DNA of 64,000 bases from Symbiodinium natans. Taxonomy: Eukaryota > Sar > Dinophyceae > Suessiales > Symbiodiniaceae. Both the position numbers and the translations under genes were made by a program. The notes beneath the pieces were generated by a model. That model was not told the origin of the DNA and ran no database searches. It saw only the letters and a program-made list of their open reading frames with translations. The stretch spans positions 170,001-234,000 of the forward strand of contig CAJNDS010002683.1 of the NCBI GenBank assembly GCA_905221605.1. The letters run 5' to 3'. Positions 1-9,329 of this stretch are shown here, one piece after another (positions within the stretch are counted from its first letter, which is position 1; each line of letters starts with the position of its first letter).

Positions 1-1660
1 TCTAAAAATGATGTTTGCAAACTGATGGCAGTTACAGTCATACATTCATTGTCTGAAAGGAATCTGAATAATCTTTACAGTGGTTGAAAAAGCAAAATGA
101 GGATCTGTTTGCAAGCAACATGTTTGTCTTTCTGTTTTACTTCCGTGAGGAAAAAACAAACCCAGACCCATCTGAAGATGTTAAGCGAGTGAAATTACAC
201 AGTTGAAGCTTTGAAAAAACAACTAGAAGCACCACTTGGAATCGAAGTGGTGTCAAAGTGGGAGTAGAAGAAGCAATTGTGGCAGACAGAAGGAGCAGTG
301 GAGGAGTCTGGCGACTGCAAAGATCGTAAAACCAGGACCAAGCGCCCAACCAGCTCTGAGCTGCAGCCGTTCCGACAGGGATGCCAACCCAAGTCACTCC
401 TGTCACATGGGGCTTAGGGTAAAGCATAGGGTTTACGGTTTAGGGTTGAGGGTTTTGGGTCAATTGCTTTCTGGTCTACGTATGACACGACATCTCCTGT
501 TGGGAAACCGAATCCTTCATCCCAGCATCCAGACGCCTCAATCCTTGCAGTGCATCCTTGGAACAAAGGCCGCAAGCACTTTGACTGGGCTTCCTCGCCT
601 CCACCAGAGTTGAAGGCCATGGGCATGGGTTGCCTCGGAAGCCGCACAGGAACACCCGACCCCTTGAGGACAACTCCAGGTAGCTTCTGCACCCCAAATC
701 CGAATCAGGCCTTTAGGCTTTAGGGTTTTGGTTTTTCAGGAGGAGCCTGGAGCTGAATACCCCCACTGCCCCCCCGCCCCCTCCGGTCAAAAGGCATCCC
801 TGCCGTCGAGCTTGGCCCTGATATCGGGGATGCGCCCTGAATGAGGGACCCTAATACGGGAACCTGGGAAATGGCAGGGTGTCAAGGCCCTCCTCAACCC
901 TTCCAAAATTTCCACAGGCTGTCAGCCCCTAACTACAGTGGCTTAAACCCACTCTTGGTGCCCCCCCAAACAAAACATAAATAATAATGGAAGTTGGCAA
1001 TTCGGGGCCCAGGTCGACCAAACAAAAACACATTGAGGACGGGTTGGGCGCCTCTTGGGGGCCAGGCAAGACTCTTGCTTCGGGACCTATGAGGGGAAGC
1101 CAGGCACCTCAACTTGCACCCGGGCCCCCCGCTTGGTCTGTGCCGTCTGCTTCTTGGCCCTTCCCTTGGGCTTGGGCAGTTGCCTCCAGGACAGGCCGCC
1201 AACTTCCCCCTAAGACAGGAAAACCCCATAAACCTTCGAGTTGGGATGTGGGGTTCAGGGTTTAGGCCAGGTTTGGGGGAGTCGGGGGGAGTTCCGATTC
1301 GGGTTGGGGTTTCAGGGTTTTGGGGGTTTAGGGCTGTAGGTGGCTTCGGGCTTGGGATTTGAGGATGTACTTGAAGGTTCATATACGTAGCCAACTGGGG
1401 TCATGAAGCTGACTGAGGGTAACCCTACTGAAGCCTCCAAGTAGGTCCCTACACCCTAAACTCTAGCCCCCCCCTCGGCAGACTTGCCCCAAAGCTTGGG
1501 TTCGGTTGGGTTTAGGGTTGGGGCATAGGACAACAGCGCTGTAGGGGATAAAGGTGCCCTGAATTGGAACAACCCGTATGATCGTCATCCAGCTGAGGAG
1601 CTGAGGCCTGAGGTTTGCAAGCTCTCGGGCTGGAAGGGTCTGGGGTTAATAGGAAATCCC

Positions 1661-1706
1661 TAAACCCTAACAAAACCCTAACAAAACCCTAACAAAACCC
1701 TAACAT
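1661..1706 (+). repeat. CCCTAACAAAA 11-mer tandem repeat
   Basis: About four tandem copies of an 11-base unit, CCCTAACAAAA. It is a telomere-like C-strand word (CCCTAAA) lengthened by four bases. It is one of few ordered CCCTAA-oriented runs on the + strand. Confidence 0.8.
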
Positions 1707-2630
1707 CGAAACGCAGCAGGGGCCTCTCATCCATGGGGCCTGGGGTGCGCCGCGGATGGGGTCCAAGGTTCGTCTATGTATGCCGACTCGAGACCCCAAA
1801 CTTTCAAACCCCACCACCCCTTTACCTGAACCTCTAAGCCAGCCCTTTGCCTGAACCTGTAAGCCGAGAAGCCGAGAAGCCGAAATCCAAAAAACCCTAA
1901 ACCCCCAGACTTGAAGCCTGAAGACAAGCTCGAAAGGAGGCGTGGCTCGAGGCCCCTGTTGATGTCAAAAAGGGCTTCAAGCGAAGCCTCGATCCTACAC
2001 AAGTACCCGTTTAACATAGCATGCAAGCTCCAAAAAGCAAGCCCCAAAAATGCAGAGTACGTACTGAAGGGAACTTGAAAGCCGTTCGCTGCCCTGGTCC
2101 AGCAGCCTCAAACCCAATGGTAAGTCCGACCCGCATCCTCAACCCAGCAAGCTTGAAGTTGGTGCGAGTGCGAACTGAACAACAGCTAATTACGCGAGAG
2201 ATTCGGGAACCTCGCCCAGATTGTGGCCATTCAATCAGGACCCTTCAAACCACCCCCCCCCCCTTGCCCCCGCCCGAAAATGTTTCAAAAGATCGGGAAA
2301 GCACTAAACCTCACACTCCCCCCTTCCCCAAAACCACAGAAAACCTAAATCGCCCAAGGGCCCCAACCCCCTCCCCACCCACCCACCCACCCCCCAAAAA
2401 AAACAAAAAAAACAAAAACAACTCCGAAGGCCTAAAACCCATCACACCCCCCACCGAAAAAAAAAAGCCTAAACCGCCCAAGGGCTCCCCAAGCCCCCGA
2501 ACCCCCACCCCCACCTCCCCACCTCCCCACCCCCCCTCAGACAAAATAATGTGTAACAGGCCCAGGGGCCTGAAAAGCCCTGGGCGCTCACCTGTACGAG
2601 CTGCGGTGGCACCTCGGAGCCAGGGCTCAG

Positions 2631-2682
2631 TAGGGTTTAGGGTTTAGGGTTTAGGGTCTAGGGTCTAGGGTTTAGGGTTTAG
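2631..2682 (+). repeat. interstitial telomere-like array (TTTAGGG)
   Basis: Seven tandem heptamers, mostly TTTAGGG with TCTAGGG variants, G strand on +. TTTAGGG is the plant-type telomere repeat also used by dinoflagellates. The array is flanked by unrelated sequence, so it is interstitial. Confidence 0.85.
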
Positions 2683-3130
2683 TTGGGGTTTAATCCAGGG
2701 TTTTTGTTAGGGCTTGGTTTTATGGGGTGTGCAGGGCTTTGAAGGCTTCTTGGGGCATATTATACGGCTTCGAAGGCATGTAGGGCTTATGGAGCCGTAC
2801 GGGTGTGGGGCTCATACGGCTTAAAGGGCTGAAGGGCTTATGGCTCTTTTGTACTGAAAGGGGCTTAAGGGGCTTATAGGATACGGTTTATGCATCTGAA
2901 CGGGCCTATGGGGTTACCTGTAGAGGCTATGAAGGGCTTGCAGGCGTTAAGTGCTTATAAGGAGTTTGAGGTGTTCAAAGTTCCGGTTCTCTTCGCGCAA
3001 GACCTTAAGTCCAGGGGTTGAGGCTTAGGTTTTGAGGAAACCCTTCAAAGGGCGGTTGTAGCGAGCCTCCAAGGAGACCAAGGGGGAGAGGGAGGGGCTA
3101 GGTGGGGCACAAGGCTTCGTTCACTGGGGT

Positions 3131-3334
3131 TTAAGGGTGGGGCTTCGGGCTCGGGATTGTTGTTGGGCTTATATAGAGCTCAATCAACGCTCTCGCGGAA
3201 AACTGCGCCTGCCCAAAATGATGGCCCTCTAAAGCTGGTGGCAATCCAGATACAAGGCCGGAGCCTAGCAGACAAAACGGACATGCATAATGCTGTCCAT
3301 TGGGATGCTCCCCCCTTATACTAGCAGTCCTCAC
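3131..3334 (-). CDS. possible exon, unknown protein
   Basis: Open minus frame with protein-like composition including a Cys pair (YACPFC) and a following Gly/Leu-rich segment. No ATG is required and boundaries are unknown. The frame closes at a TAA lying in a CCCTTAA word. Function not recognised; it could be a chance frame. Confidence 0.35.
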   Translation of the reverse strand: MRTASIRGEHPNGQHYACPFCLLGSGLVSGLPPALEGHHFGQAQFSARALIELYISPTTIPSPKPHP

Positions 3335-3723
3335 GCTCTTAAGGACTGTTTCAGGAAAAACATCCCAAGCTGTCCACGAAAAAATCGGAAGATGGCGAAG
3401 CCCATCTTAATTTAGCCGAAGCCCACAAACCCTGAACCCCTCCCGCCCTCCCCTCCCCCCCCCCAAAAAAAAAACAAAAAACAAAATCACAAAAACCTTT
3501 CAGCACAAGAAGTTTCAAACCTCTATTAAGCCCCATGACAAACCCTCAAAGAATCCTCTGAGACATCCCTACCCGCATCTGTCAAGGCTGGGGCAGAGTC
3601 CATAGCACCGTTGGGGATCCTGCGTCTGAGGGGTTTTCGGGTTCTCGTCCCCTCCCCCCAAAACCACCTACTACCCGTTTATATAGGGTTTATAGGCTTT
3701 GAAGAGTCCTTTTACTACCTTAG

Positions 3724-3816
3724 GGCGCCATTGTGCTCAAGCAAGAAAATGCGGCTTACTACAGGAGGCTAATTTCTCAGTGGATCTTGGAGGAGTTCCA
3801 CGGACAGCTGCTGTGT
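3724..3816 (+). CDS. internal exon, unknown protein
   Basis: A 93-nt exon of 31 whole codons (phase 0 at both ends), starting GAIVLKQENAAYY and ending with an amphipathic stretch QWILEEFHGQLLC. The 3' splice site follows a pyrimidine run (CCTTTTACTACC) and reads TTAG|GGC, so the acceptor lies in a telomere-like TTAGGG word. The donor is TGT|GTAAGG. The minus strand has no comparable frame. Family unknown. Confidence 0.65.
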
Positions 3817-3919
3817 GTAAGGGTTTCAACAATCATGATACCTGTTTGCGGTCTACATCCGAAGCCCACGACCTGTGGTGTGGTTTCTCTTAAACTCTGC
3901 ACGCTACACCTACCTGTAG

Positions 3920-3993
3920 CGAACCCTGAGTTTAAGCGTCGAAAGAACAAGGACCCGGACTTTGGAGATATTTGAGCCTTTTTCGAAGGGAAG
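3920..3993 (+). CDS. possible following exon
   Basis: After CCTACCTGTAG the sequence is open in two + frames. The frame that continues phase 0 from the 3724-3816 exon runs 24 codons to GGAAG|GTCAAG. The alternative frame ends in a stop after a Lys/Arg/Asp-rich tail (FKRRKNKDPDFGDI). I cannot decide between them. Confidence 0.35.
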
Positions 3994-4286
3994 GTCAAGT
4001 TTAAAGACAGGGAGCCACATTGGTAGCCAAGGGAACCGGGGCTTTGGGAAACCTAGTTACCTCTGCCTTAAGTTCAACGACGGGAGCTTCCCGAATGAAG
4101 TTGCAGAAGCATGAAGCTTGGACCTAAACTATCGGACTTGCTAAGAGCTAGGAATACGCAAGCGGTGACCTCAAAAGGACCCCTTAACAGTCGCACGCTA
4201 ACCCTGACCTCACCGCGGGGGAGGGATACCACGGGGGGGCGGGGCGGGGGGGGGGGGGAGTAGAACCTTTGAACCCTACCTGTCAG

Positions 4287-4397
4287 ATTTTTGGGACCCT
4301 TGCACGCGCCTGGATTGCTGCATGGGGAGCTGAGGAATCTGCTGGCACGGAAAAACGTTCGAGTCCAACCTCGAGACAGCAAGGCTCCAGGGCTCAG
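4287..4397 (+). CDS. internal exon, unknown protein
   Basis: A 111-nt block of 37 codons, phase 0 at both ends, beginning IFGTLARAWIAAW and ending in a Ser/Arg/Gln-rich segment. Acceptor CCTACCTGTCAG|ATT; donor CAG|GTTTTAGGG, where the donor lies in a TTTTAGGG word. The minus strand is also open with a possible GTAGGG donor, so strand is not fully settled. Phase is compatible with the exon ending at 3816. Confidence 0.5.
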
Positions 4398-5461
4398 GTT
4401 TTAGGGCTTCTGGGCTTTGCCAGGTTGGCGTCGGCTGGGCGCCTGAGGCCCTCTGTGCCTAAACTCCTTCAAACCGAACCCGCTTGGAGCTCGCCCCGAA
4501 GGAGGGGCCCGTAAAAGTGACCTTGGGGATTGGGTAGAGCTTAGGGTTTTAGGGCTTAGACATTAGCAGGCTTTTGCAATTACCGCACGCGGTTCTTAAG
4601 AAGCTCCCACCCGCTCCATGCAGGACCGGGTTCTTAGGGAGCGGCCTCAGCCCTGAGGTACCTTCAGTAGGTGGGGTTGTTTAGTTTCGGTTTTTCAGGC
4701 TTAGGATTGGGAGCTCTGCAACCCTCACAAACACAAATCCTGCCCTAGGCAAGGATCCGCTCCTCCAAAGCCTGTAAAAGCAGAAACCTCTTCAAGGCAG
4801 GACTGGATTCGCCAAAGGAGCGCACAGAATAATGTGATCACATTATAATCCTGTAGCATTACAGTAAGAAGAGTCGAACAATGCCAGACTATATATAATG
4901 ATAGAATACTCCAGCCATTCACCCTTGCTGGGCGTGCGGCAGACGGGGTGCAGCCGCTTTCGCCTTCCGGCCGTGAGTTTGTGGGGTTCCTTGCAAGCCC
5001 TGGAACTTTTCAACGATGGATTATGGGTTTGGGGGCTTAGGGATCAAGGCTTAGTGGGGTTTAGGCTTTAGATGTTTCTGACCAAGTCCATGACTCCGGC
5101 AGATTGACGGGTTAGGCCTTCGGGCTTTTGCGGCTTTGCCCCCTTCTATGCCGGGACTTCTAGCCCAAGCAATCGCACCAGAAGCCAACTTTGGGGCCGC
5201 ATCTTCCTTCTCAAAACTAGAAGCCCCCTGTGCGGCTCAGAGCCAAGCCGAAAAGGTTCATTGGGTGCAAGGCGGGGTTCAGAATCAGCTCTTGAGCTCT
5301 AAGTTGGGGCGCCGGGCTTCAGGATGTTTCAAGGCCTATAAATCTTCAGAGCATGTGGGGCTCAGGGCTTCAGCTGCGCCTGGACAGCATCATCGCTCTG
5401 CGGGGGCCTTATTCGAAGCAAGCCACGGGGGGTGTATGATTTATAGGCTGGCCGGGTTTAG

Positions 5462-5800
5462 GGCTTACTGTATGGCTGTTTTCGGGTCGAACTTTCACAT
5501 TCAACACCTGGACCTGGATCAGGCATCACTCGAGGGTATTCGGGGGCATCTCGAAGGTATGACGCGCTCAACCTGCCACCGCTGCAACGAGACCCTCGGA
5601 GGAAACTCTTTGGACGTTTGAACCTGAAACCAGTCGCTGCTGGTCCTCGCAGGTTCATGGGGACAAAACTCAGAGTTGAGGGCAACCCGATATTACCATA
5701 TCCCGCCTCGGGAGTTGTCACCCCTGCAGCAGCTACCCGTCAAGCAACCCCCAGACCCTCGAAGGCAAGAGTGCGGACACAGTTGTCCAGTTGTCAGTAG
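5462..5800 (+). CDS. possible terminal exon, basic protein tail
   Basis: After GGGTTTAG| a frame of 112 codons runs to TAG, rich in Arg, Pro and Leu (for example QRDPRRKLFGRLNLKP). The frame has an in-frame TAG immediately upstream, so it is only coding if that TAG is the 3' splice site, within a TTTAGGG word. The minus strand over 5458-5721 is open for a similar length and ends at a CCCTAAA stop. Strand is therefore uncertain. Confidence 0.4.
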   Translation, partial: GLLYGCFRVELSHSTPGPGSGITRGYSGASRRYDALNLPPLQRDPRRKLFGRLNLKPVAAGPRRFMGTKLRVEGNPILPYPASGVVTPAAATRQATPRPSKARVRTQLSSCQ

Positions 5801-5897
5801 CTGTCAGTACTAAGAGCGCCATACACCCCACATGCCCTGAGACAAAAACCAAAAACACAAACCGAACGCTGAACAGGCTTAGCAGTTCAAGGGGGCT

Positions 5898-6194
5898 TCA
5901 GGCTTCAAGGGCTGACTTTTGTGGTGCACGCTGCTGTGCTCGATCCGCTGATGGATCATCTGGAGTTTTTCGGGCTTTTGGGGCCTGGTCAAATCCCCGC
6001 CTCTCCCCCCCATGAATTCGGGAGCCCTGAATCCTTTGGGCCCCTTCGCCCTGGCTGCGGCCATTTAGGCTCTGACTTCTGGACGGATGCCTGGCTTTCC
6101 AGGCGGGGCATCCCAGAAAATGCATAGACAACAGCATCGGAAACCCAAGAAGGGAAAAGCCGGCGAACGTCGTAGGTGTGCAACCGGAACCTAC
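5898..6194 (-). CDS. possible terminal exon, hydrophilic protein
   Basis: Minus frame of about 98 codons with a Cys/Leu-rich first third and a strongly hydrophilic, Arg/Gln/Asp-rich end (KARKTPDDPSADRAQQRAPQ) closing at TGA. A TACGTAG acceptor-like site precedes it. A second minus frame at 5989-6183 is also protein-like. Family unknown. Confidence 0.42.
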   Translation of the reverse strand, partial: VGSGCTPTTFAGFSLLGFPMLLSMHFLGCPAWKARHPSRSQSLNGRSQGEGAQRIQGSRIHGGERRGFDQAPKARKTPDDPSADRAQQRAPQKSALEA

Positions 6195-6276
6195 GTAACC
6201 CAACAAAAAACTCCCCAGGACTTCCCTAAGCCCTCTCGCACTTCAGGTCTTCAGTCTCCTTCGCACGACTGTTTGG

Positions 6277-6340
6277 TAGGGTTTTAGGGTTTTAGGGGTT
6301 TAGGGTTTTGGGGTTTTAGGGTTTTAGGGTTTTAGGGTCA
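6277..6340 (+). repeat. TTTTAGGG / TTTAGGG array
   Basis: About eight units, mainly the 8-base variant TTTTAGGG, with TTTTGGGG. G strand on +. It precedes a GGGCTTCAGGGCTTCGGG stretch. Confidence 0.8.
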
Positions 6341-6829
6341 GGGGCTTCAGGGCTTCGGGCCTGGGGTTGCAAGAAGCGTCCAGTTCGCTACCCCCCCCCC
6401 CACCAACCCTTTCTCGGGGCTCAGTACCCGATTACTTAAGCAATACATCTAGAGCGCGTTGGGGTTTAGAACCTAGGGTGTTGTGTTGGGGAGGGGGGGG
6501 GGGGGTTTGGGTGCGAAACCTTGTACAAGCCTCAAGTCCCAAACCAAAAGGTCCTGATCCTAGAAGTCCTCAAACCCCTTAAAGACCTGAAACCCCAAAC
6601 CCTACACCCCATCTTAAAGTCCTGTGCAGCCCTGACGCAACCTTGAACCTGCGTGGCCCTCGGGACCCAAACCCTCAAAGCCCTAAGGTTGCCTGGACAT
6701 CAAGCTGCTTCACCAACTCCTGCATCCCTCCTTGGACTACCTTGGCTGGGGCTCTGTAGCGTTTCGGGTTCAGAGAGGGCCCTATCCTCGCCGTCTCATG
6801 CTGCACAGCAGCGTGGGACCTGGTTCCAA

Positions 6830-7121
6830 GGTGAAATTTATTTTGATGTCTTTTGGGGTTGTGACGGTTTTCTGGAAGCCCCTGCGTCCTCCCTCAGGCC
6901 CCAAGGCTCCGCGACAGTGGTTATGGCCAGGCGGCTGGGAAGAAGAGTGGCGAGAAAGCCGGGTCCTGGAAGATGCATCAGTGGCCCCTTCTAAGCTTTT
7001 AAGGAAGAGACTATGGGGAAGAAATCACCCCCCAGAAAAAAAAGCAGTGATCAGTACCGGGTTCGGGGATCAGCAACCCTACTTTGGAGCAAAAACTGGA
7101 AAAAGCATATGTACTTTTCAG
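6830..7121 (+). CDS. coding-like block, frame uncertain
   Basis: All three + frames are unusually open over parts of this interval. The longest continuous frame ends TFQ|GTAGAA at 7121 with a good donor. A second frame contains a Lys/Gly/Ser-rich stretch (QAAGKKSGEKAGSWK). It is probably exonic, but I cannot assign one frame. Confidence 0.35.
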
Positions 7122-7628
7122 GTAGAAGTAGCTATAATAGGAACATAGAACCAAAAAAAGTATCAAAGTCTAGTACTCCAAAATCCAGGAAATGCAAGGT
7201 TTAGTTCAGAATTGCCGGGCCAGGGGAACTACGTGGCTTCTGGCGAGGCTGCCGTTGATTTAGGGCTTCAGGGATCTGTGCTTTGTTAAGTCCGAAGGAG
7301 CATCATCTAGGCCCTAGGCTAGGGAGGGCTTGCAGGGCCCATGATTTGGGGTTTTGGAGCCTATACCTGTGCTAATTTGGATTGTCAGAAGTTGTTGTGC
7401 TTATATGTCAAGCTGCACAAAGCCCCTCCGCAATCCCCCCTAAACGCCGAGCCCTATAAACCCACCCAACTCTCAGCCCAATTCCTAGCAGAAGCCTCTG
7501 AAGCCCGCAAGCCTTAAAGCCGCCCTAAGCCAGACCTGCTTCTGACCCGTCTTGGTGTGCGCAAAGTGGCGGTAGTTTGCCTTTTTCAGGTCTGGGTTCC
7601 CGTGGAGTCCAGGGATCCAGGTTTAGAA

Positions 7629-7718
7629 AGGTTTGGGTTTAGGGTTTTAGGGTTTAGGGTTTGGGGTTTGGGGTTTGGGGTTTGGGGTTTGGGGGTGCGG
7701 GTTTCGGGTTTAGGGTAA
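7629..7718 (+). repeat. telomere-like array passing from TTTAGGG to TTTGGGG
   Basis: Heptamers change along the array: TTTAGGG and TTTTAGGG first, then about five TTTGGGG units. It is an example of a variant spreading by local amplification. Confidence 0.8.
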
Positions 7719-7904
7719 TTCCGACCGGTCTCAGTCTCTAGACAACAGGTCCCGGCCAAAATGCAATGGCTGAGCAAGACCGACAAAGACGAAAACAACA
7801 ATTCCGGTACTGACTCAATACCCTTCTGCGCTATGAACCCCAAACCCTAAACCATAAATTCTGGCGGTGTAGGGTTGATAAGAGCAACACAAACAAAAAC
7901 AAAA

Positions 7905-8041
7905 CAAAAGTGCCCATTTGGTGACTATCCTACAGCCCAAGAAATGGGGAACAAGGACTTTGCTGGCTATAAGGGAACCTACCCCTCAAGAAAAGCTGAG
8001 TTAAGGATGCTACATGGCATCCTAGGTCATGAGAGTTCAGG
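7905..8041 (+). CDS. probable exon, unknown protein
   Basis: Open + frame encoding KCPFGDYPTAQEMGNKDF and then a Lys/Arg-rich stretch up to GHES, ending TTCAG|GTCTTAGGG. The donor is again in a telomere-like word. The upstream boundary is not fixed. The minus strand carries several stops near one end. Family not recognised. Confidence 0.5.
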
Positions 8042-9187
8042 TCTTAGGGTTTCGGGGTTTCGGGTTTGGGGTTCATATGACGGAACATGCTTTCTGTTGG
8101 TTCGTAGGGTTTGAAGGAAGAGCAATCAGAGCAATTCTGAGAAGACCCAAGTTCACTGCTAGCCCGACACCCTGAGCCCAGAGCCCCAAACCGCTGAAGT
8201 CGGGGCAAGGTTAAGGGTACAAGGGCCTACGCTTGAGGAAGGGTTTAGGGCTTAAGAGTCTAGGGGTTTCGGATTTAAGGTTTAGGGCTTGGGCCTCAGG
8301 GTTGAGGCCTCGGGGGGCTTGTGGTTTGGGGTTCAAAGGTGTATTGTTCTTGATATTTATACGGCTCGGGCAGAGAGCATACAACTTCATTAGGCTAAGG
8401 GATTAGGATAGGATGAGGGCTGGGAACCTAAACGTCAGGGTTAAGGGTGTATAAGGTCAACCAATTGCCTGTATGTGTGATTCCATCCGTTCACAGCTAA
8501 TACAACATGAGCATGTAACTAATACTGAACCCTAAAGGCCTCAAACCCTAAACCCTGAAATCCAGCCTCGTATCCCTGGACTGCTGCAGGGTGTACTCGT
8601 GCGGCCTTTCCCTTAATCCTGGCAGTTGAGAGGGTCAAGGGCTGCTTGGAGGACCCTTAACCCTACACCCCTTTTAGGGTTTACGGTTTAGGGTTAGGAT
8701 TTAGGATTTAGATGTCGTGCATCGGCCATGTCATGCCGAAGCGGCTCAACTTCCTAAACCCAAACTCTGGGGATGACCCTGGGCACAGAGTAGGAACATA
8801 ACTGCCTAAACCCTAGACCCTTTGTCTTCCAACAAATACTTTTCAATTTTCGGGCGGACCTGAAGTTTCTGGGCTTCAGGGGGCGTAGGGGGCTCGGGGG
8901 ATTATGGTTCCATGCTGTGTTGGGGGGCTTAGGGCTTAGGAGGTTTTGGGGGTGTTTGGCGTTCGGGGCTACGTTGGCCTCACAAGCCTACGATCTGGAA
9001 ACCTTAAGCTCAACCCCAGATCATACGCAGCCCTCAACCTTAAATCCTAAACCCGAATACCACGCCCCCAAGCTTGAAACGGAGCAGTGCCCCTCAAAAT
9101 CCACGCCCCCGAATCCCCCGAAAAACTCCGTACAGGCTGGAGTTCAGGGTTCAGGGTTTTGGGGGATTTGAGATGTTAACGTCCTTT
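8042..9187. other. non-coding, telomere-word rich
   Basis: No supported exon. It contains many GGGCTTAGGG, TTTAGGG and CCCTAAA words. The + frame at 8917-9171 is built largely from such words and is not called. Confidence 0.5.
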
Positions 9188-9329
9188 TCAATCGTCAAAG
9201 CAAACTGATAACCTAATAAGTCTAATAAGCATCTTAGCGAAATCATTGGCGCTGTAGCGGCTCTGCCCGGGCCTCATGTACTTGTCAAGGTACTGTCCAT
9301 CCAAGGAGTCACGGAACTGCAAGGCGTAC
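9188..9329 (-). CDS. Mei2-like terminal exon d
   Basis: Acceptor TGTGTGGGCGCAG|G, then 46 sense codons and TGA. It encodes YALQFRDSLDGQYLDKYM, the second helix and last strand of the RRM, followed by a short tail. The stop at 9190-9188 ends the protein soon after the RRM, as in known Mei2-like proteins. Confidence 0.7.

Larger units (their letters stand above)
1..3130. other. mostly non-coding lead-in with interspersed telomere-like words
   Basis: I see no gene I can support here. About 200-395 is open in more than one frame and may hold an exon, but neither frame nor splice sites are clear. The rest holds scattered TTTAGGG and CCCTAAA words, a C/A-rich low-complexity block (about 2246-2545) and many GGGCTTA-type words (2700-2960). 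The 208-residue + frame at 2021-2647 is Pro/Lys-rich because of the C/A-rich block and is not taken as a gene. Confidence 0.5.

Noticed and set aside
2021-2647. 208-codon + frame
   Set aside because: Pro/Lys/Thr composition comes from a C/A-rich low-complexity block, and it ends in telomere words.
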